DNA from: Mammaliicoccus fleurettii
GTDB lineage: Bacteria; Bacillota; Bacilli; Staphylococcales; Staphylococcaceae
Reading direction: 5' to 3'
DNA: 64,000 nucleotides
Assembly (NCBI RefSeq): GCF_003970575.1
Contig: NZ_RXWZ01000050.1
Span: forward strand, 23,485 to 87,484
In this document: in pieces, positions 42,355 through 53,781 of the stretch
How the letters are laid out: every line of letters starts with the position of its first letter
Position numbering within the stretch: position 1 is the stretch's first letter
Made by a program: the position numbers and the translations under genes
The notes under the pieces: generated by a model
Told to the model about the DNA's origin: nothing
Seen by the model: only the letters and a program-made list of their open reading frames with translations
Database searches by the model: none

Positions 42355-42996
42355 ATGTTTGATATAAATAAATTAAAAGTATATTTTATCGCTGGCAGTC
42401 AAGATACACCAGATAGAAATTTATATAAAGTAGTTAAAGAAGCTTTAATAGGTGGCATCACAATGTTTCAGTTTCGTGAAAAAGGAACAAATAGTAAAAA
42501 GGGAATTGAAAAAGAAACATTAGCTAAAGATTTATTTGAACTTTGTAAAAAACATAAAGTGCCTTTTATTATTAATGATGATGTAGATTTAGCTTTGAAA
42601 TTAAACGCTGACGGAATACACGTTGGTCAAGATGATCGCAATGTATCAGAATTTATAGATAAGTTTAAAGGGAAAATTATCGGATTAAGTGTCGCAAATA
42701 GCAATGAATATGAGAAATCGGATATTTCTGAAGTAGATTATATCGGTACAGGTCCAATACATTCTACAGTTTCTAAAGATGATGCAGGTAAAGAAGGTGG
42801 ATATGACCTTATAAAAAATATTAGAAAAATCGATAATGAAATTCCAATCGTTGCAATAGGTGGTATTACAGAGGCAGATGTCTTACCTTTAATAGATGCA
42901 GGAGCAAATGGTGTAAGTGTTATATCAGCAATTGCAAAAAGTGAAAAAATTGAACAAACTGTGAAGGGCTTTCATAATCAATATAAAATTCTTTAA
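42355..42996 (+). CDS. thiE: Thiamine-phosphate synthase
   Basis: Joins HMP-PP and thiazole phosphate to give thiamine phosphate. The 213-residue TIM barrel has FQFREKGTNS, PFIINDDVDLAL, DGIHVGQDD and GTGPIHSTVSKDDA. It starts directly after the thiM stop with a weak binding site, so translation is probably coupled. No tenA, thiC or thiG is present, so the operon supports salvage only. Confidence 0.95.
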   Translation: MFDINKLKVYFIAGSQDTPDRNLYKVVKEALIGGITMFQFREKGTNSKKGIEKETLAKDLFELCKKHKVPFIINDDVDLALKLNADGIHVGQDDRNVSEFIDKFKGKIIGLSVANSNEYEKSDISEVDYIGTGPIHSTVSKDDAGKEGGYDLIKNIRKIDNEIPIVAIGGITEADVLPLIDAGANGVSVISAIAKSEKIEQTVKGFHNQYKIL

Positions 42997-43027
42997 TAAA
43001 ATTAATATATTGATTTATGTTGTCATC

Positions 43028-43042
43028 ATTCTATGATAGAAT
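43028..43042. promoter_or_regulatory. 15-bp perfect palindrome upstream of yidC
   Basis: ATTCTATGATAGAAT (7+1+7) lies 3 bp after TTGTCA (43020-43025) and 36 bp before the yidC start. Possible operator. Confidence 0.4.
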
Positions 43043-43077
43043 AACCTTTATGTGAGTATATCAATAGAGGTGGAAAA

Positions 43078-43947
43078 ATGAAGAAAAAAGCTTTGTGGCC
43101 ATTATTATTCGGTATAATGGTTGTGCTAGCTGGCTGTGATTATTCTAAACCTGAGAATAGGGATGGATTCTTTTATAATACATTCGTTAAACCAATGGAT
43201 AGCGTTATTCATTGGCTTGGTGCTAATTTGGATCACAACTATGGTCTAGCTATTATCGTTATTACATTAATTGTTCGTTTTGCGTTATTCCCATTTATGA
43301 TGAAGACGTATAAAAACCAAAAATTAATGCGTGAAAAAATGAAACTTGCAAAACCTGAAATGACAGCAATTCAAGAAAAAGTTAAACGTGCTCGTACACA
43401 AGAAGAAAAAATGGAAGCCAATCAAGAAATGATGGCTTTATACAAAAAGCACGGAATTAATCCAATGAATATGGGTTGTTTACCAATTGTCATTCAAATG
43501 CCAATTGTTATGGGTCTGTTCTATGTATTGAAATACCCTACAGAAGGCGGGATTACAGAATATCCTCATTTCTTATGGTTTAATTTAACTCAACCAGATC
43601 TTTTCATTACAATTATTGCAGGTATTATATATGCACTACAAGCATTTGTTTCAATGAAATATGCCAATGTTCCTGATGAACAGAAAAACATGATGAGAAT
43701 GATGATGTTCATTTCTCCAATTATGATTATCTGGATGTCATACATTTCAGCTTCAGCATTAGGTTTATATTGGGCTGTCGGTGGTGCATTCTTAGTAGTT
43801 CAAACATGGTTAGGTAACGTGTTCTACAACAATAAAGTTGAAGAAGAAATGAAACCTATTATCGAAGCACATGAAAAAAATCAACAAGAAGCAAACAAAG
43901 AAAAGAAACCAGCTAAACTAGTTTCTAACAAAAAGAAAAAGAAATAA
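43078..43947 (+). CDS. yidC: Membrane protein insertase YidC (Oxa1 family)
   Basis: Inserts proteins into the membrane alone or with Sec. The 289-residue protein has a lipoprotein signal with lipobox VLAGC (Cys20), five membrane segments, the conserved groove Arg in [10 protein letters not shown] and a Lys-rich C-terminal tail ([14 protein letters not shown]) that binds ribosomes. GAGGTGG lies upstream of the ATG. Confidence 0.96.
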   Translation: MKKKALWPLLFGIMVVLAGCDYSKPENRDGFFYNTFVKPMDSVIHWLGANLDHNYGLAIIVITLIVRFALFPFMMKTYKNQKLMREKMKLAKPEMTAIQEKVKRARTQEEKMEANQEMMALYKKHGINPMNMGCLPIVIQMPIVMGLFYVLKYPTEGGITEYPHFLWFNLTQPDLFITIIAGIIYALQAFVSMKYANVPDEQKNMMRMMMFISPIMIIWMSYISASALGLYWAVGGAFLVVQTWLGNVFYNNKVEEEMKPIIEAHEKNQQEANKEKKPAKLVSNKKKKK

Positions 43948-43952
43948 ATTTA

Positions 43953-43992
43953 AAAAAAGAGCTTAGGACATAAATATCCTAGGCTCTTTTTT
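43953..43992 (+). terminator. yidC terminator, left arm of a larger structured element
   Basis: GAGCTTAGGA and TCCTAGGCTC (one G-T pair) flanked by A7 and T6. The loop side carries AGGACATAAAT, which also pairs with sequence 150 bp downstream. Confidence 0.85.
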
Positions 43993-44142
43993 GTATAGAA
44001 TGGATATTTACAACGATTTTGTAAGTGCGGACGCCTGAGGGAATAGTATGCGCGAGAGACTACAGGCTCGAGCCATACCCTCTGGCAAATGCACGAACAA
44101 AATCGTAAGATACTTTTGAGTTAGGATTTATGTCCTTCTCCG
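43961..44142. repeat. Structured GC-rich intergenic element with nested inverted repeats
   Basis: Outer arms AGGACATAAAT (43965-43975) and ATTTATGTCCT (44126-44136); middle arms ACGATTTTGT (44013-44022) and ACAAAATCGT (44097-44106); inner arms GCC, GAGGG and GTATG (44033-44050) opposite CATAC, CCCTC and GGC (44074-44086). The centre is GC-rich unlike the flanks. I recall similar elements dispersed in non-aureus staphylococci, but this window holds one copy. Its right arm encodes the last residues of the HD hydrolase. Confidence 0.65.
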
Positions 44143-44798
44143 TTCTTTGTAACATCCCATTCTTTATAGAATTGTTCTAAGAAGCTCTCCATATACGAAT
44201 GTCGTTCTTGTGCAATTTCTTTTCCTCTTTCAGTATTCATCATATCTTTCAATAATAATAATTTTTCATAGAAGTGGTTAATTGCCGTATTTGGCTCATC
44301 ATGGTACTGGCTTGAATTTAAAGTATTTAAGTTTCTAGGTTTCTGTGTTGAGATATGCATTGGTTCTTTAAAATGACCTGCATATTGAAATGTTCTCGCT
44401 ATTCCAATTGCACCAATAGCATCTATTCTATCTGCATCTTGTACAATTTTACCAGCTAAACTTTTTAATTTGCCATTGTTTTTACCACCATTAAAACTCA
44501 TGAATTTAAGTATATGAACAATTTCGTCTTGAATGTCTGAACTTAATTGCATTTCATTCATCCATTTGTATAATTGTTCCCAAGCTGTAGTAGTATCTTT
44601 AAATAATTTTTTATCCACAGAGTCATGTAATAGGCTAGCTAACTCTACAACAAAGGTATCTGCCTTTTCATAGTGTGCAATATCTAATGCGTGAAATCTT
44701 ACTCTTAAAATATGTTCGAAGTCATGCCCAGTAGTATCTTGTTGATGTAGTTGTCTTACGTATGCTTCAGCATTTAAGATAATCTTTTCTTTATTCAT
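44121..44798 (-). CDS. HD-domain phosphohydrolase (YpgQ/YedJ-like)
   Basis: A 225-residue metal-dependent hydrolase. The HD signature is complete: H in GHDFEHILRV, H-D in ELASLLHDSVD, and D in IVQDADRIDAIG. The substrate is probably a nucleotide but unproven. AAGGAG lies 6 bases before the ATG. The last codons (GEGHKS and stop) lie in the arm of the adjacent structured repeat, suggesting the native C-terminus was replaced. It follows cls on the minus strand. Confidence 0.85.
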   Translation of the reverse strand: MNKEKIILNAEAYVRQLHQQDTTGHDFEHILRVRFHALDIAHYEKADTFVVELASLLHDSVDKKLFKDTTTAWEQLYKWMNEMQLSSDIQDEIVHILKFMSFNGGKNNGKLKSLAGKIVQDADRIDAIGAIGIARTFQYAGHFKEPMHISTQKPRNLNTLNSSQYHDEPNTAINHFYEKLLLLKDMMNTERGKEIAQERHSYMESFLEQFYKEWDVTKNGEGHKS

Positions 44799-44812
44799 CG
44801 TTTTCTCCTTAA

Positions 44813-44853
44813 AAAAGCAGATAGAAACGGATGTATAATCGATTCTACCTGCA
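44813..44853 (-). terminator. cls terminator (minus strand)
   Basis: On the minus strand GCAGGTAGAA and TTCTATCTGC (one G-T pair) are followed by T6, which runs directly into the HD gene's AAGGAG. Confidence 0.6.
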
Positions 44854-44859
44854 TAATTT

Positions 44860-46341
44860 TTATAATATTGGTGACAGTAGTCTAGCGATACCTTCTTTTA
44901 ACTTAATCCAAGTACTTCTGTTGTCATATTTTTCTACAGTAAGTAATGATGAATGTTTCATATCGTTTTTATAAGCAAGGCGTGAATTTTTTGCAATTTC
45001 ATGATCATAAATGAATGCATTTACTTCAAAATTAAGGACAAAACTTCTATTATCCATATTTGCTGTACCAATGCTTACGACTTCATCGTCTATAACTACC
45101 ATTTTACTGTGTATAAAGCCTTTTTCATAAATATGAACATTTACTCCAGCTTTAACAAGTTCTCCTACATTTGCGTATGTTGCCCAATATACGAAAGGAT
45201 GATCAGGTTTATTTGGAATCATCACATTTACATCTACTCCAGATAAAGATGCTATTTTAATGGCATCTAAAAATGACAAGTCTGGAATAAAATAAGGTGT
45301 TTGAATATAAATATGTTTTTTAGCTTCTGAAATCATTTTTAAATAACCGTATTTAATTTGCTCCCATTCTTCATCAGGACCACTTGAAGCAATCTGAATT
45401 CCAACTTTTCCACCAGAATCAACATCTGGAAAGTATCTAGATTCGTAAATCATTTTATCACGAGTAGATTGAGAGTTCCAATCCATCATAAATCTTAATT
45501 GCAATGCATTAACTGAGTCGCCTTCAAGTTTTAAATGTGTATCTCTCCAATATCCAAACTTTTTATCTAAGCCTAAGTACTCATCACCAACATTAAATCC
45601 ACCAACATAACCAATTTTCCCATCGATTACGACAATTTTTCTATGGTTTCGATTATTCATTCTGAAGTTGATTAGAGGTAACTTTGATGGAAAGAAACTA
45701 GCAACTTCGCCACCTAGTTCTCTAAACTTTTTAAAGGATGATAAGTTTAACTTACGAGAGCCCATATCATCATATAACATTTTAACTTCTATACCTTCTT
45801 GTAATTTCTTTTCAAGTTCTTTTAAGATTTTTTTACCTAAATTATCTTTTTTGAAAATATAATATTGAATATGGATATATTCTTTAGCATTTTTAATGTC
45901 TTCAATAAGAGAATCAAACTTATCATGACCATCAGTGAACATTTCAACTTTGTTATCAGTTGTTAAGAATGCTGAATTATTATATAAAAGCATATGAATA
46001 AGATGTTTATAGTTGTAAATTTCAGGTTTATCAATTTCGAAATTATTTTCATCTATTGCTTTAATTTGCTCGTTAATAATGTGTTCGAGGCCAATTTTGT
46101 CTTCTTCGTCTAAATTGAAGATACTTTTTTTCTGAATTTGTCTTCCAAATAATAGGTAAAGTATAAACCCGAGTATAGGGACGAATAGCAGTACTAATAG
46201 CCATGCCCATATTGCGCCAGCTTCTCTTGGCTCTAAAAAGATAATAATAAATCCAAATACGACATTTAAAATAAAAGCCGTAATAAGTAGCACTGATACT
46301 ACGATGGAGAAATCAAATGAAAAATACGAGAAAAAGTCCAT
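44860..46341 (-). CDS. cls: Cardiolipin synthase
   Basis: Condenses two phosphatidylglycerols to cardiolipin at the membrane. The 493-residue protein has two N-terminal membrane helices, then two phospholipase-D HKD motifs: [19 protein letters not shown] (about 225) and [20 protein letters not shown] (about 400). ACGGAGG precedes the ATG. It is a separate unit from the lipid operon at 5-7 kb, although both shape phospholipid composition. Confidence 0.95.
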   Translation of the reverse strand: MDFFSYFSFDFSIVVSVLLITAFILNVVFGFIIIFLEPREAGAIWAWLLVLLFVPILGFILYLLFGRQIQKKSIFNLDEEDKIGLEHIINEQIKAIDENNFEIDKPEIYNYKHLIHMLLYNNSAFLTTDNKVEMFTDGHDKFDSLIEDIKNAKEYIHIQYYIFKKDNLGKKILKELEKKLQEGIEVKMLYDDMGSRKLNLSSFKKFRELGGEVASFFPSKLPLINFRMNNRNHRKIVVIDGKIGYVGGFNVGDEYLGLDKKFGYWRDTHLKLEGDSVNALQLRFMMDWNSQSTRDKMIYESRYFPDVDSGGKVGIQIASSGPDEEWEQIKYGYLKMISEAKKHIYIQTPYFIPDLSFLDAIKIASLSGVDVNVMIPNKPDHPFVYWATYANVGELVKAGVNVHIYEKGFIHSKMVVIDDEVVSIGTANMDNRSFVLNFEVNAFIYDHEIAKNSRLAYKNDMKHSSLLTVEKYDNRSTWIKLKEGIARLLSPIL

Positions 46342-46410
46342 ACCAATGCCTCCGTTTCTTTATCTTTAACCTAGTATAATACATTTAAAATAAAATTGAA
46401 AAGGTTGTAT

Positions 46411-46439
46411 TTGACCGTCATTAAACATATGCATATAAT
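46411..46439 (+). promoter_or_regulatory. Promoter of the CopZ-like gene
   Basis: TTGACC (46411-46416) and TATAAT (46434-46439) are exactly 17 bp apart. The spacer contains the palindrome ATATGCATAT (46428-46437 region). Confidence 0.65.
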
Positions 46440-46492
46440 TAAAAGAATAAGGTAGAAAATTAAATAAAATATATATAAATAGGAGTGTTAAC

Positions 46493-46696
46493 ATGAAAGA
46501 ACAAATTATAAACGTTGAAGGTATGTCATGTGCGCATTGCAAACAAGCAGTAGAAGAATCAGTAGGACAATTAGTCGGTGTTAGTGAAGTCGTTGCAAGT
46601 CCAGATGATAATCAAGTAAGAGTAGTTTATCAAGATCCAGCAAGTATAGATAATATTGAAAATGCAATTTTTGATGCAGGTTACGAAGTAGTTTAA
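46493..46696 (+). CDS. CopZ-like heavy-metal-associated chaperone
   Basis: A 67-residue HMA fold with the metal-binding GMSCAHC (Cys12 and Cys15 region) and IENAIFDAGYEVV end. Such proteins carry Cu(I) to copper ATPases. AGGAG lies 7 bases upstream. Usually copZ follows copA; here it stands alone between cls and rodA, so partner and metal are uncertain. Confidence 0.85.
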   Translation: MKEQIINVEGMSCAHCKQAVEESVGQLVGVSEVVASPDDNQVRVVYQDPASIDNIENAIFDAGYEVV

Positions 46697-46835
46697 TAAA
46701 ATTTTCATAATTATTATAAAAACATAACAATTCAAACGAAAATATAACAATATAGTCCGAATGAACTATAGTCAAATTGATAATTTTAGAGTAGAATGTA
46801 GTTAAGGTAACTAAATTGAATAAGAGGTGGTACCC

Positions 46836-46970
46836 ATGAATCAACCTAAGTCAAAGGTAAAGAATGTGGTCAAACTTTTATCATCATTAGGCGTAAACAT
46901 AACAGAAACTAAGTCACGAATAGAAATAATGCGTAGTTTGCCTAACGTAGCTGCAAACAAACTAAAATAA
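46836..46970 (+). CDS. Small basic protein of 44 residues, unknown function
   Basis: An ORF starting ATG 46836, with AAGAGGTGG 5-6 bases upstream, and a terminator 15 bp after the stop. The protein begins MNQPKSKVKNVVKLL and ends LPNVAANKLK; it is basic and probably helical, with no cysteine or membrane segment. A plausible promoter is TAGTCA (46769-46774)-N17-TAGAAT (46792-46797). The full set of signals makes it likely to be translated. I do not recognise it. Confidence 0.65.
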   Translation: MNQPKSKVKNVVKLLSSLGVNITETKSRIEIMRSLPNVAANKLK

Positions 46971-46984
46971 TATAATGGTGAATT

Positions 46985-47017
46985 TAAAAAAGCATCCTCA
47001 GCTGAGGATGCTTTTTT
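46985..47017. terminator. Bidirectional terminator before rodA
   Basis: AAAAAAGCATCCTCAG is followed by its exact reverse complement CTGAGGATGCTTTTTT. Confidence 0.92.
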
Positions 47018-47023
47018 AATGTT

Positions 47024-48226
47024 TTATTCTGATTCTATATTTTCTTTTGATACTGTATATTTATCTTTTTCGTGATAAAAAATTGATAATAATATACCTA
47101 CACCCGCCATGAGAGACCATAGAGCAGATCCACCATAACTAATAAATGGAAGTGGTATACCTGTAATTGGTAATAACTGAATCGTCATACCAATATTTTG
47201 CACAACGTGGAACAATACATATGATATGTAACCAATTATAAAGACTACATTGAATGGATGGCTCGTTATTGTTGCTAGTCTTATTAAGTGAATAAATAAT
47301 GCTAAAAAGATAATAAGGACGACCATTGTTCCTAAAAACCCAAATTCTTCACCAATAACTGAAAAAATAAAGTCAGTATGATTTTCAGGTATATAAACTT
47401 CTCCGTTATTTAGCCCTTTACCAAATATTTGTCCAGATCCTATAGCTTTTAAAGACTCGGTTAAATGATAACCATCTCCTGAGCTATATGCATATGGGTC
47501 TAACCAAGAATTTATTCGTCCCAGTTGGTAAGTCTTTATACCAGATACTTTTTCGATAATACTTGGTTTAAAAATCATAAGCAAAATCAAACTAGATCCA
47601 ATAGCAAATAAACCGACAAATACCGGTGCTAGAATTCTCCAAGTAACACCTGAAACAATCACGATACCGAGTATAATTGCAATTAATACGAGCGTTGTAC
47701 CTAAATCATTTTGAAATAGAATTAACGCCATTGGTATTAATGAGGTTAAACCGATTTTCATTAATAAGTTTAAATCTCTAGTCAAAGATTTATTATAAGT
47801 AAATCTATTATGTTGATAAATGACATTCGCCAGTGCCATTATTAATATAATTTTCATAAATTCTGATGGTTGTACACTTATTGGTCCAAGTCTATACCAA
47901 CTTTTTGCACCATTTATGATAGGCGTGAAACTTGATTCTGGTAATATTAACAAACCAACTAAGGATAGGTTTCCAATTATGTAAATAATCCATACATACT
48001 TTCGTAAAGTCTTTGGTGAAATAAACATTAAGCCAACTGCTAAAAGAAACCCAAGTACATAGTATAAGATTTGTTTAAGTAGGAAGTTTGTTTCATATTG
48101 CCCGCCAGACATTGCTGAATTGATGATTAAACAACTTGTCCCAAATAGTATAAGAATGATTGTAATTAATCGCCAATCAATTCTCTCTAGGAACGATTTA
48201 TTTAATGTTCGAGTAGAAGTTTCCAT
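47024..48226 (-). CDS. rodA: SEDS-family peptidoglycan glycosyltransferase RodA
   Basis: Polymerises lipid II in wall elongation together with a class-B PBP. The 400-residue protein has about ten membrane helices. Conserved features include WYRLGPISVQPSEFMK, QNDLGTTLV, the extracellular PENHTDFIFSVIGEEFG with the catalytic-type Asp, and GIPLPFISYGGSAL near the end. AAAGGAG lies upstream of the ATG. Its place beside ddl and murF favours RodA over FtsW. Confidence 0.93.
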   Translation of the reverse strand: METSTRTLNKSFLERIDWRLITIILILFGTSCLIINSAMSGGQYETNFLLKQILYYVLGFLLAVGLMFISPKTLRKYVWIIYIIGNLSLVGLLILPESSFTPIINGAKSWYRLGPISVQPSEFMKIILIMALANVIYQHNRFTYNKSLTRDLNLLMKIGLTSLIPMALILFQNDLGTTLVLIAIILGIVIVSGVTWRILAPVFVGLFAIGSSLILLMIFKPSIIEKVSGIKTYQLGRINSWLDPYAYSSGDGYHLTESLKAIGSGQIFGKGLNNGEVYIPENHTDFIFSVIGEEFGFLGTMVVLIIFLALFIHLIRLATITSHPFNVVFIIGYISYVLFHVVQNIGMTIQLLPITGIPLPFISYGGSALWSLMAGVGILLSIFYHEKDKYTVSKENIESE

Positions 48227-48379
48227 TAAAAGACTCCTTTAATTAACGCTAAATTTCATAATTATCATTATAACTTGATTGTACATAAAGTGGTACAATT
48301 TTGCTATTCTCAAAATGGTTATTTTTAAAATAGTAATGTTGATAGGTGCATCAAAGGTAGTAAACATGATAAAATATAG

Positions 48380-49480
<1,101 letters not shown>

Positions 49481-49491
49481 GGGTAATCATA

Positions 49492-50841
49492 ATGAATATT
49501 AAATTACGTAAAATAAAAGAATGGATAGATTGTGAAATTCAAGAAGATTATTTAGATGAAGTTGTACAAGGGACTTGTATTGACTCTAGAAAAATTGAAA
49601 AATCAAATTTGTTTATTCCCTTTAAAGGTGAAAATGTTGATGGTCATCGATTTGTTAGTCAAACGTTAGAAAATGGTGCTGGTGCTTCATTTTGGCAAAA
49701 AGACATACCTAATCCTCCTAAAGGACCGATTATATTCGTTGAGGATACATTGGTAGCATTACAAGATTTGGCTAAGTCATATTTAAGATATGTTAATCCT
49801 AAAGTTGTTGCAATTACAGGATCAAATGGTAAAACAACAACTAAAGATATGGTCGAGTGCGTTCTAAACAAATCTTTTAAAGTAAAGAAAACGCAAGGCA
49901 ATTACAATAATGAAATAGGATGCCCACTTACAATTTTGGATTTAGATGAAGACACTGAAGTATCTATATTAGAAATGGGTATGAGTGGCTTTGGTGAAAT
50001 AAGAGAATTAACACTTTTAGCTGAACCAGATGTTGCAATTGTGACAAATATTGGCGAATCTCATATGCAAGATCTTGGATCAAGAGAAGGTATTGCAAAA
50101 GCAAAATTTGAAATTACTGAAGGACTTAAAGATGATGGTTTATTTATTTATGATGGAGATGAGCCATTACTTAAATCAATCGTTACTTCAATTAACAATA
50201 CTAAAGTATCAGTAGGAACAAATGTCGATAATAACGTGATTATACAAACTAACCAATCAACAAGTAATGGCATAAACTTTCAATTGAACAATAGCAATAT
50301 GGTGTACCACTTAAGCATATTAGGTGAGCATAATGTTAAAAATGCTACGTATGCGATACAAGTTGCAAAACAATTTGGTGTAACCGAAGATATTATTCAA
50401 AGTACTTTAGATGATTTAGTTTTGACAGATATGAGAATGCAGCGTATCGAAACAGAAAAATATGGTTTACTAATTAATGATGCTTATAATGCAAGTCCAA
50501 CAAGTATGAAAGCGGCGATTGATACACTGCACAATATGGAGTCAGATGACAAAATATTAATATTAGCTGATGTTCTAGAATTAGGTGATATGAGTAAAGA
50601 AATGCATCAACAAGTTGGCTATTACTTAGAAGGCAAAGATATTCAAACATTAATCACTTATGGAGAAGAAGCGGCTCATATATCCAATATTGCAAGTGAG
50701 TATATTCAAAATCATTACCATTTTGATTCTAAAGAAAAAATTACAGACTACTTAAAAGAACATTTAAATGGAGAAAGTGTTACTTTATTTAAAGGATCAA
50801 GAGGTATGTCACTAGAAACGATTATCAATTCACTAACATGA
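49492..50841 (+). CDS. murF: UDP-MurNAc-tripeptide--D-Ala-D-Ala ligase
   Basis: Adds D-Ala-D-Ala to the UDP-muramoyl tripeptide. The 449-residue Mur ligase has ATP loop ITGSNGKTTTKDM (about 106), NEIGCPLT, EMGMSGFGEI and LINDAYNASPTSM. GAGGGT precedes the ATG. It overlaps the esterase by 4 bp (ATGA). Confidence 0.97.
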   Translation: MNIKLRKIKEWIDCEIQEDYLDEVVQGTCIDSRKIEKSNLFIPFKGENVDGHRFVSQTLENGAGASFWQKDIPNPPKGPIIFVEDTLVALQDLAKSYLRYVNPKVVAITGSNGKTTTKDMVECVLNKSFKVKKTQGNYNNEIGCPLTILDLDEDTEVSILEMGMSGFGEIRELTLLAEPDVAIVTNIGESHMQDLGSREGIAKAKFEITEGLKDDGLFIYDGDEPLLKSIVTSINNTKVSVGTNVDNNVIIQTNQSTSNGINFQLNNSNMVYHLSILGEHNVKNATYAIQVAKQFGVTEDIIQSTLDDLVLTDMRMQRIETEKYGLLINDAYNASPTSMKAAIDTLHNMESDDKILILADVLELGDMSKEMHQQVGYYLEGKDIQTLITYGEEAAHISNIASEYIQNHYHFDSKEKITDYLKEHLNGESVTLFKGSRGMSLETIINSLT

Positions 50842-51518
50842 AAATAGGTATTTTATTTTTACATGGATATACAGGGGGAAGATACGAATTATTACCTTTG
50901 ATTGAATACTTAAGTAGTCGATATGAGTTTATACTTGAAGCACCTGAATATCCTGGGCATGGTCTTAATTTATTAATAAAAGATACAAATGAAGATATGT
51001 GGTATGAAAGAGCTCAAAAGTCATATGAAATACTTAGAGAGAAATCAGATGTCGTCATCGTTATTGGTTTTTCTATGGGTGGCGTTATTGCAGGACTGCT
51101 TGCTAAAATTGAACAACCAGATAAATTGATTTTAATCGCTCCTGCATATGAAAATATTAATATTCAACAATTAGTAAAATCACCTTATCGCTTTATTAAT
51201 AATATGCGTCATGCTGATTTGAAAATATTAGAGTTTATGTTGTTAAGAACGATTAAAATAAATTATAAATCTTTTCTAGCATTTAAAAAATTACAGCAAA
51301 GTGCATTATATATACCAGAACAAATTGATGCTATGACTCTCATTATACACGGAACGATTGATGGGTTAGTTCCAATAGATAAATCTAGAGATCTTGTATC
51401 AAGAATTAAAAATGCTAGATTAGTTGAAATTGATAGAGGACCACATGAAATTTGTTTATCAAAAGTGAATTATAAAGTTTTTTATGAAGTTGAAAAATTT
51501 ATATTTAAAAATAAATAA
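50838..51518 (+). CDS. Alpha/beta hydrolase, carboxylesterase type
   Basis: A 226-residue serine hydrolase. The triad is visible: Ser in GFSMGGVIAG (about 83), Asp in HGTIDGLVP and His in GPHEICL; oxyanion part HGYTGG lies at the N-terminus. Similar to Est30-like monoacylglycerol esterases, but the substrate is unknown. Coupled to murF by an ATGA overlap. Confidence 0.85.
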   Translation: MKIGILFLHGYTGGRYELLPLIEYLSSRYEFILEAPEYPGHGLNLLIKDTNEDMWYERAQKSYEILREKSDVVIVIGFSMGGVIAGLLAKIEQPDKLILIAPAYENINIQQLVKSPYRFINNMRHADLKILEFMLLRTIKINYKSFLAFKKLQQSALYIPEQIDAMTLIIHGTIDGLVPIDKSRDLVSRIKNARLVEIDRGPHEICLSKVNYKVFYEVEKFIFKNK

Positions 51519-51525
51519 TGATGTA

Positions 51526-51561
51526 AAACTGTACTAAATCCCTTTTTAGTGCAGTTTTTTT
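51526..51561 (+). terminator. Terminator of the ddl-murF-esterase operon
   Basis: AAACTGTACTAAA and TTTAGTGCAGTTT (one G-T pair) around an 8-base loop, then a T-run. Confidence 0.85.
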
Positions 51562-51670
51562 ATGTTTTAAACTATGAAAATAAAATGTAAACGACGATTT
51601 AACTGCATTGCGCTATTGCTAAAAGGGTGGTAGTATATAGAAGTTGAATAAAAAAGAAGAGAAGAATTAA

Positions 51671-53215
<1,545 letters not shown>

Positions 53216-53222
53216 AATTACG

Positions 53223-53261
53223 AAAGTGTGTGTAATCTCTAAGGTTACACACACTTTTTTT
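53223..53261 (+). terminator. cshA terminator
   Basis: AAAGTGTGTGTAA and TTACACACACTTT around an 11-base loop, then a T-run. Confidence 0.88.
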
Positions 53262-53301
53262 ATGATATAATACACGTAAATTGATCAATAGAGGAGATTA
53301 T

Positions 53302-53781
53302 ATGTATAAACAAGTACTCGATAATAATATGCCAAAACAGTCTATAAAATACGAGTATATTCATCATATTTTTAATGTAATAGCTATACTAATATTGTTT
53401 AGTGTATTTTTGTATTTATGGAATAAATTTGAGTGGTGGACGTTTCTTATTTATGTAATTCCAACTTTAGCTATTATGATGATTGTAATTGGATTCATTA
53501 ATCCTATTATTAGATTAAAAAGAACCTCATTTGAAATAGGTGAACAATATATAGAAGTACAGAAAGGTCTGTATTATCAAAAGAGGTCTGTACAACCATA
53601 TAGAAGAGTCCAATTTGTGAAAATTAAGCATGGGCCAATTTCAAGAATGTTAAATATATATTTTGTAGTTGTTGTAACAGCTGGTAGTTCAGTATTCTTA
53701 CCAATGGTTAATCGACAAACTGCAGACAAAACGAGGTTAAATATCATGACAAAAGTTAAAGAGGTGACAGATGATGTTTAA
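53302..53781 (+). CDS. Bacterial PH-domain (bPH2) membrane protein, YdbS-like
   Basis: A 159-residue protein with two N-terminal membrane helices and a bPH2 domain (IEVQKGLYYQKRSVQPYRRVQFVKI). ATG 53302 follows AGAGGAG by 6 bases; an upstream TTG has no site. First of three PH-domain genes placed before acpS, as ydbS-ydbT in Bacillus. ydbST-type proteins have been linked to bacteriocin resistance; no function is proven here. Confidence 0.82.
   Translation: MYKQVLDNNMPKQSIKYEYIHHIFNVIAILILFSVFLYLWNKFEWWTFLIYVIPTLAIMMIVIGFINPIIRLKRTSFEIGEQYIEVQKGLYYQKRSVQPYRRVQFVKIKHGPISRMLNIYFVVVVTAGSSVFLPMVNRQTADKTRLNIMTKVKEVTDDV

Noticed and set aside
44611..44619. Isolated DnaA box in the HD hydrolase gene
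   Set aside because: A single exact match in coding sequence is expected by chance at this base composition.
46820..46835. Sigma-B-like GGGTAC on the minus strand
   Set aside because: It is part of the ribosome binding region of the small ORF and has no matching -35 or downstream gene on that strand.
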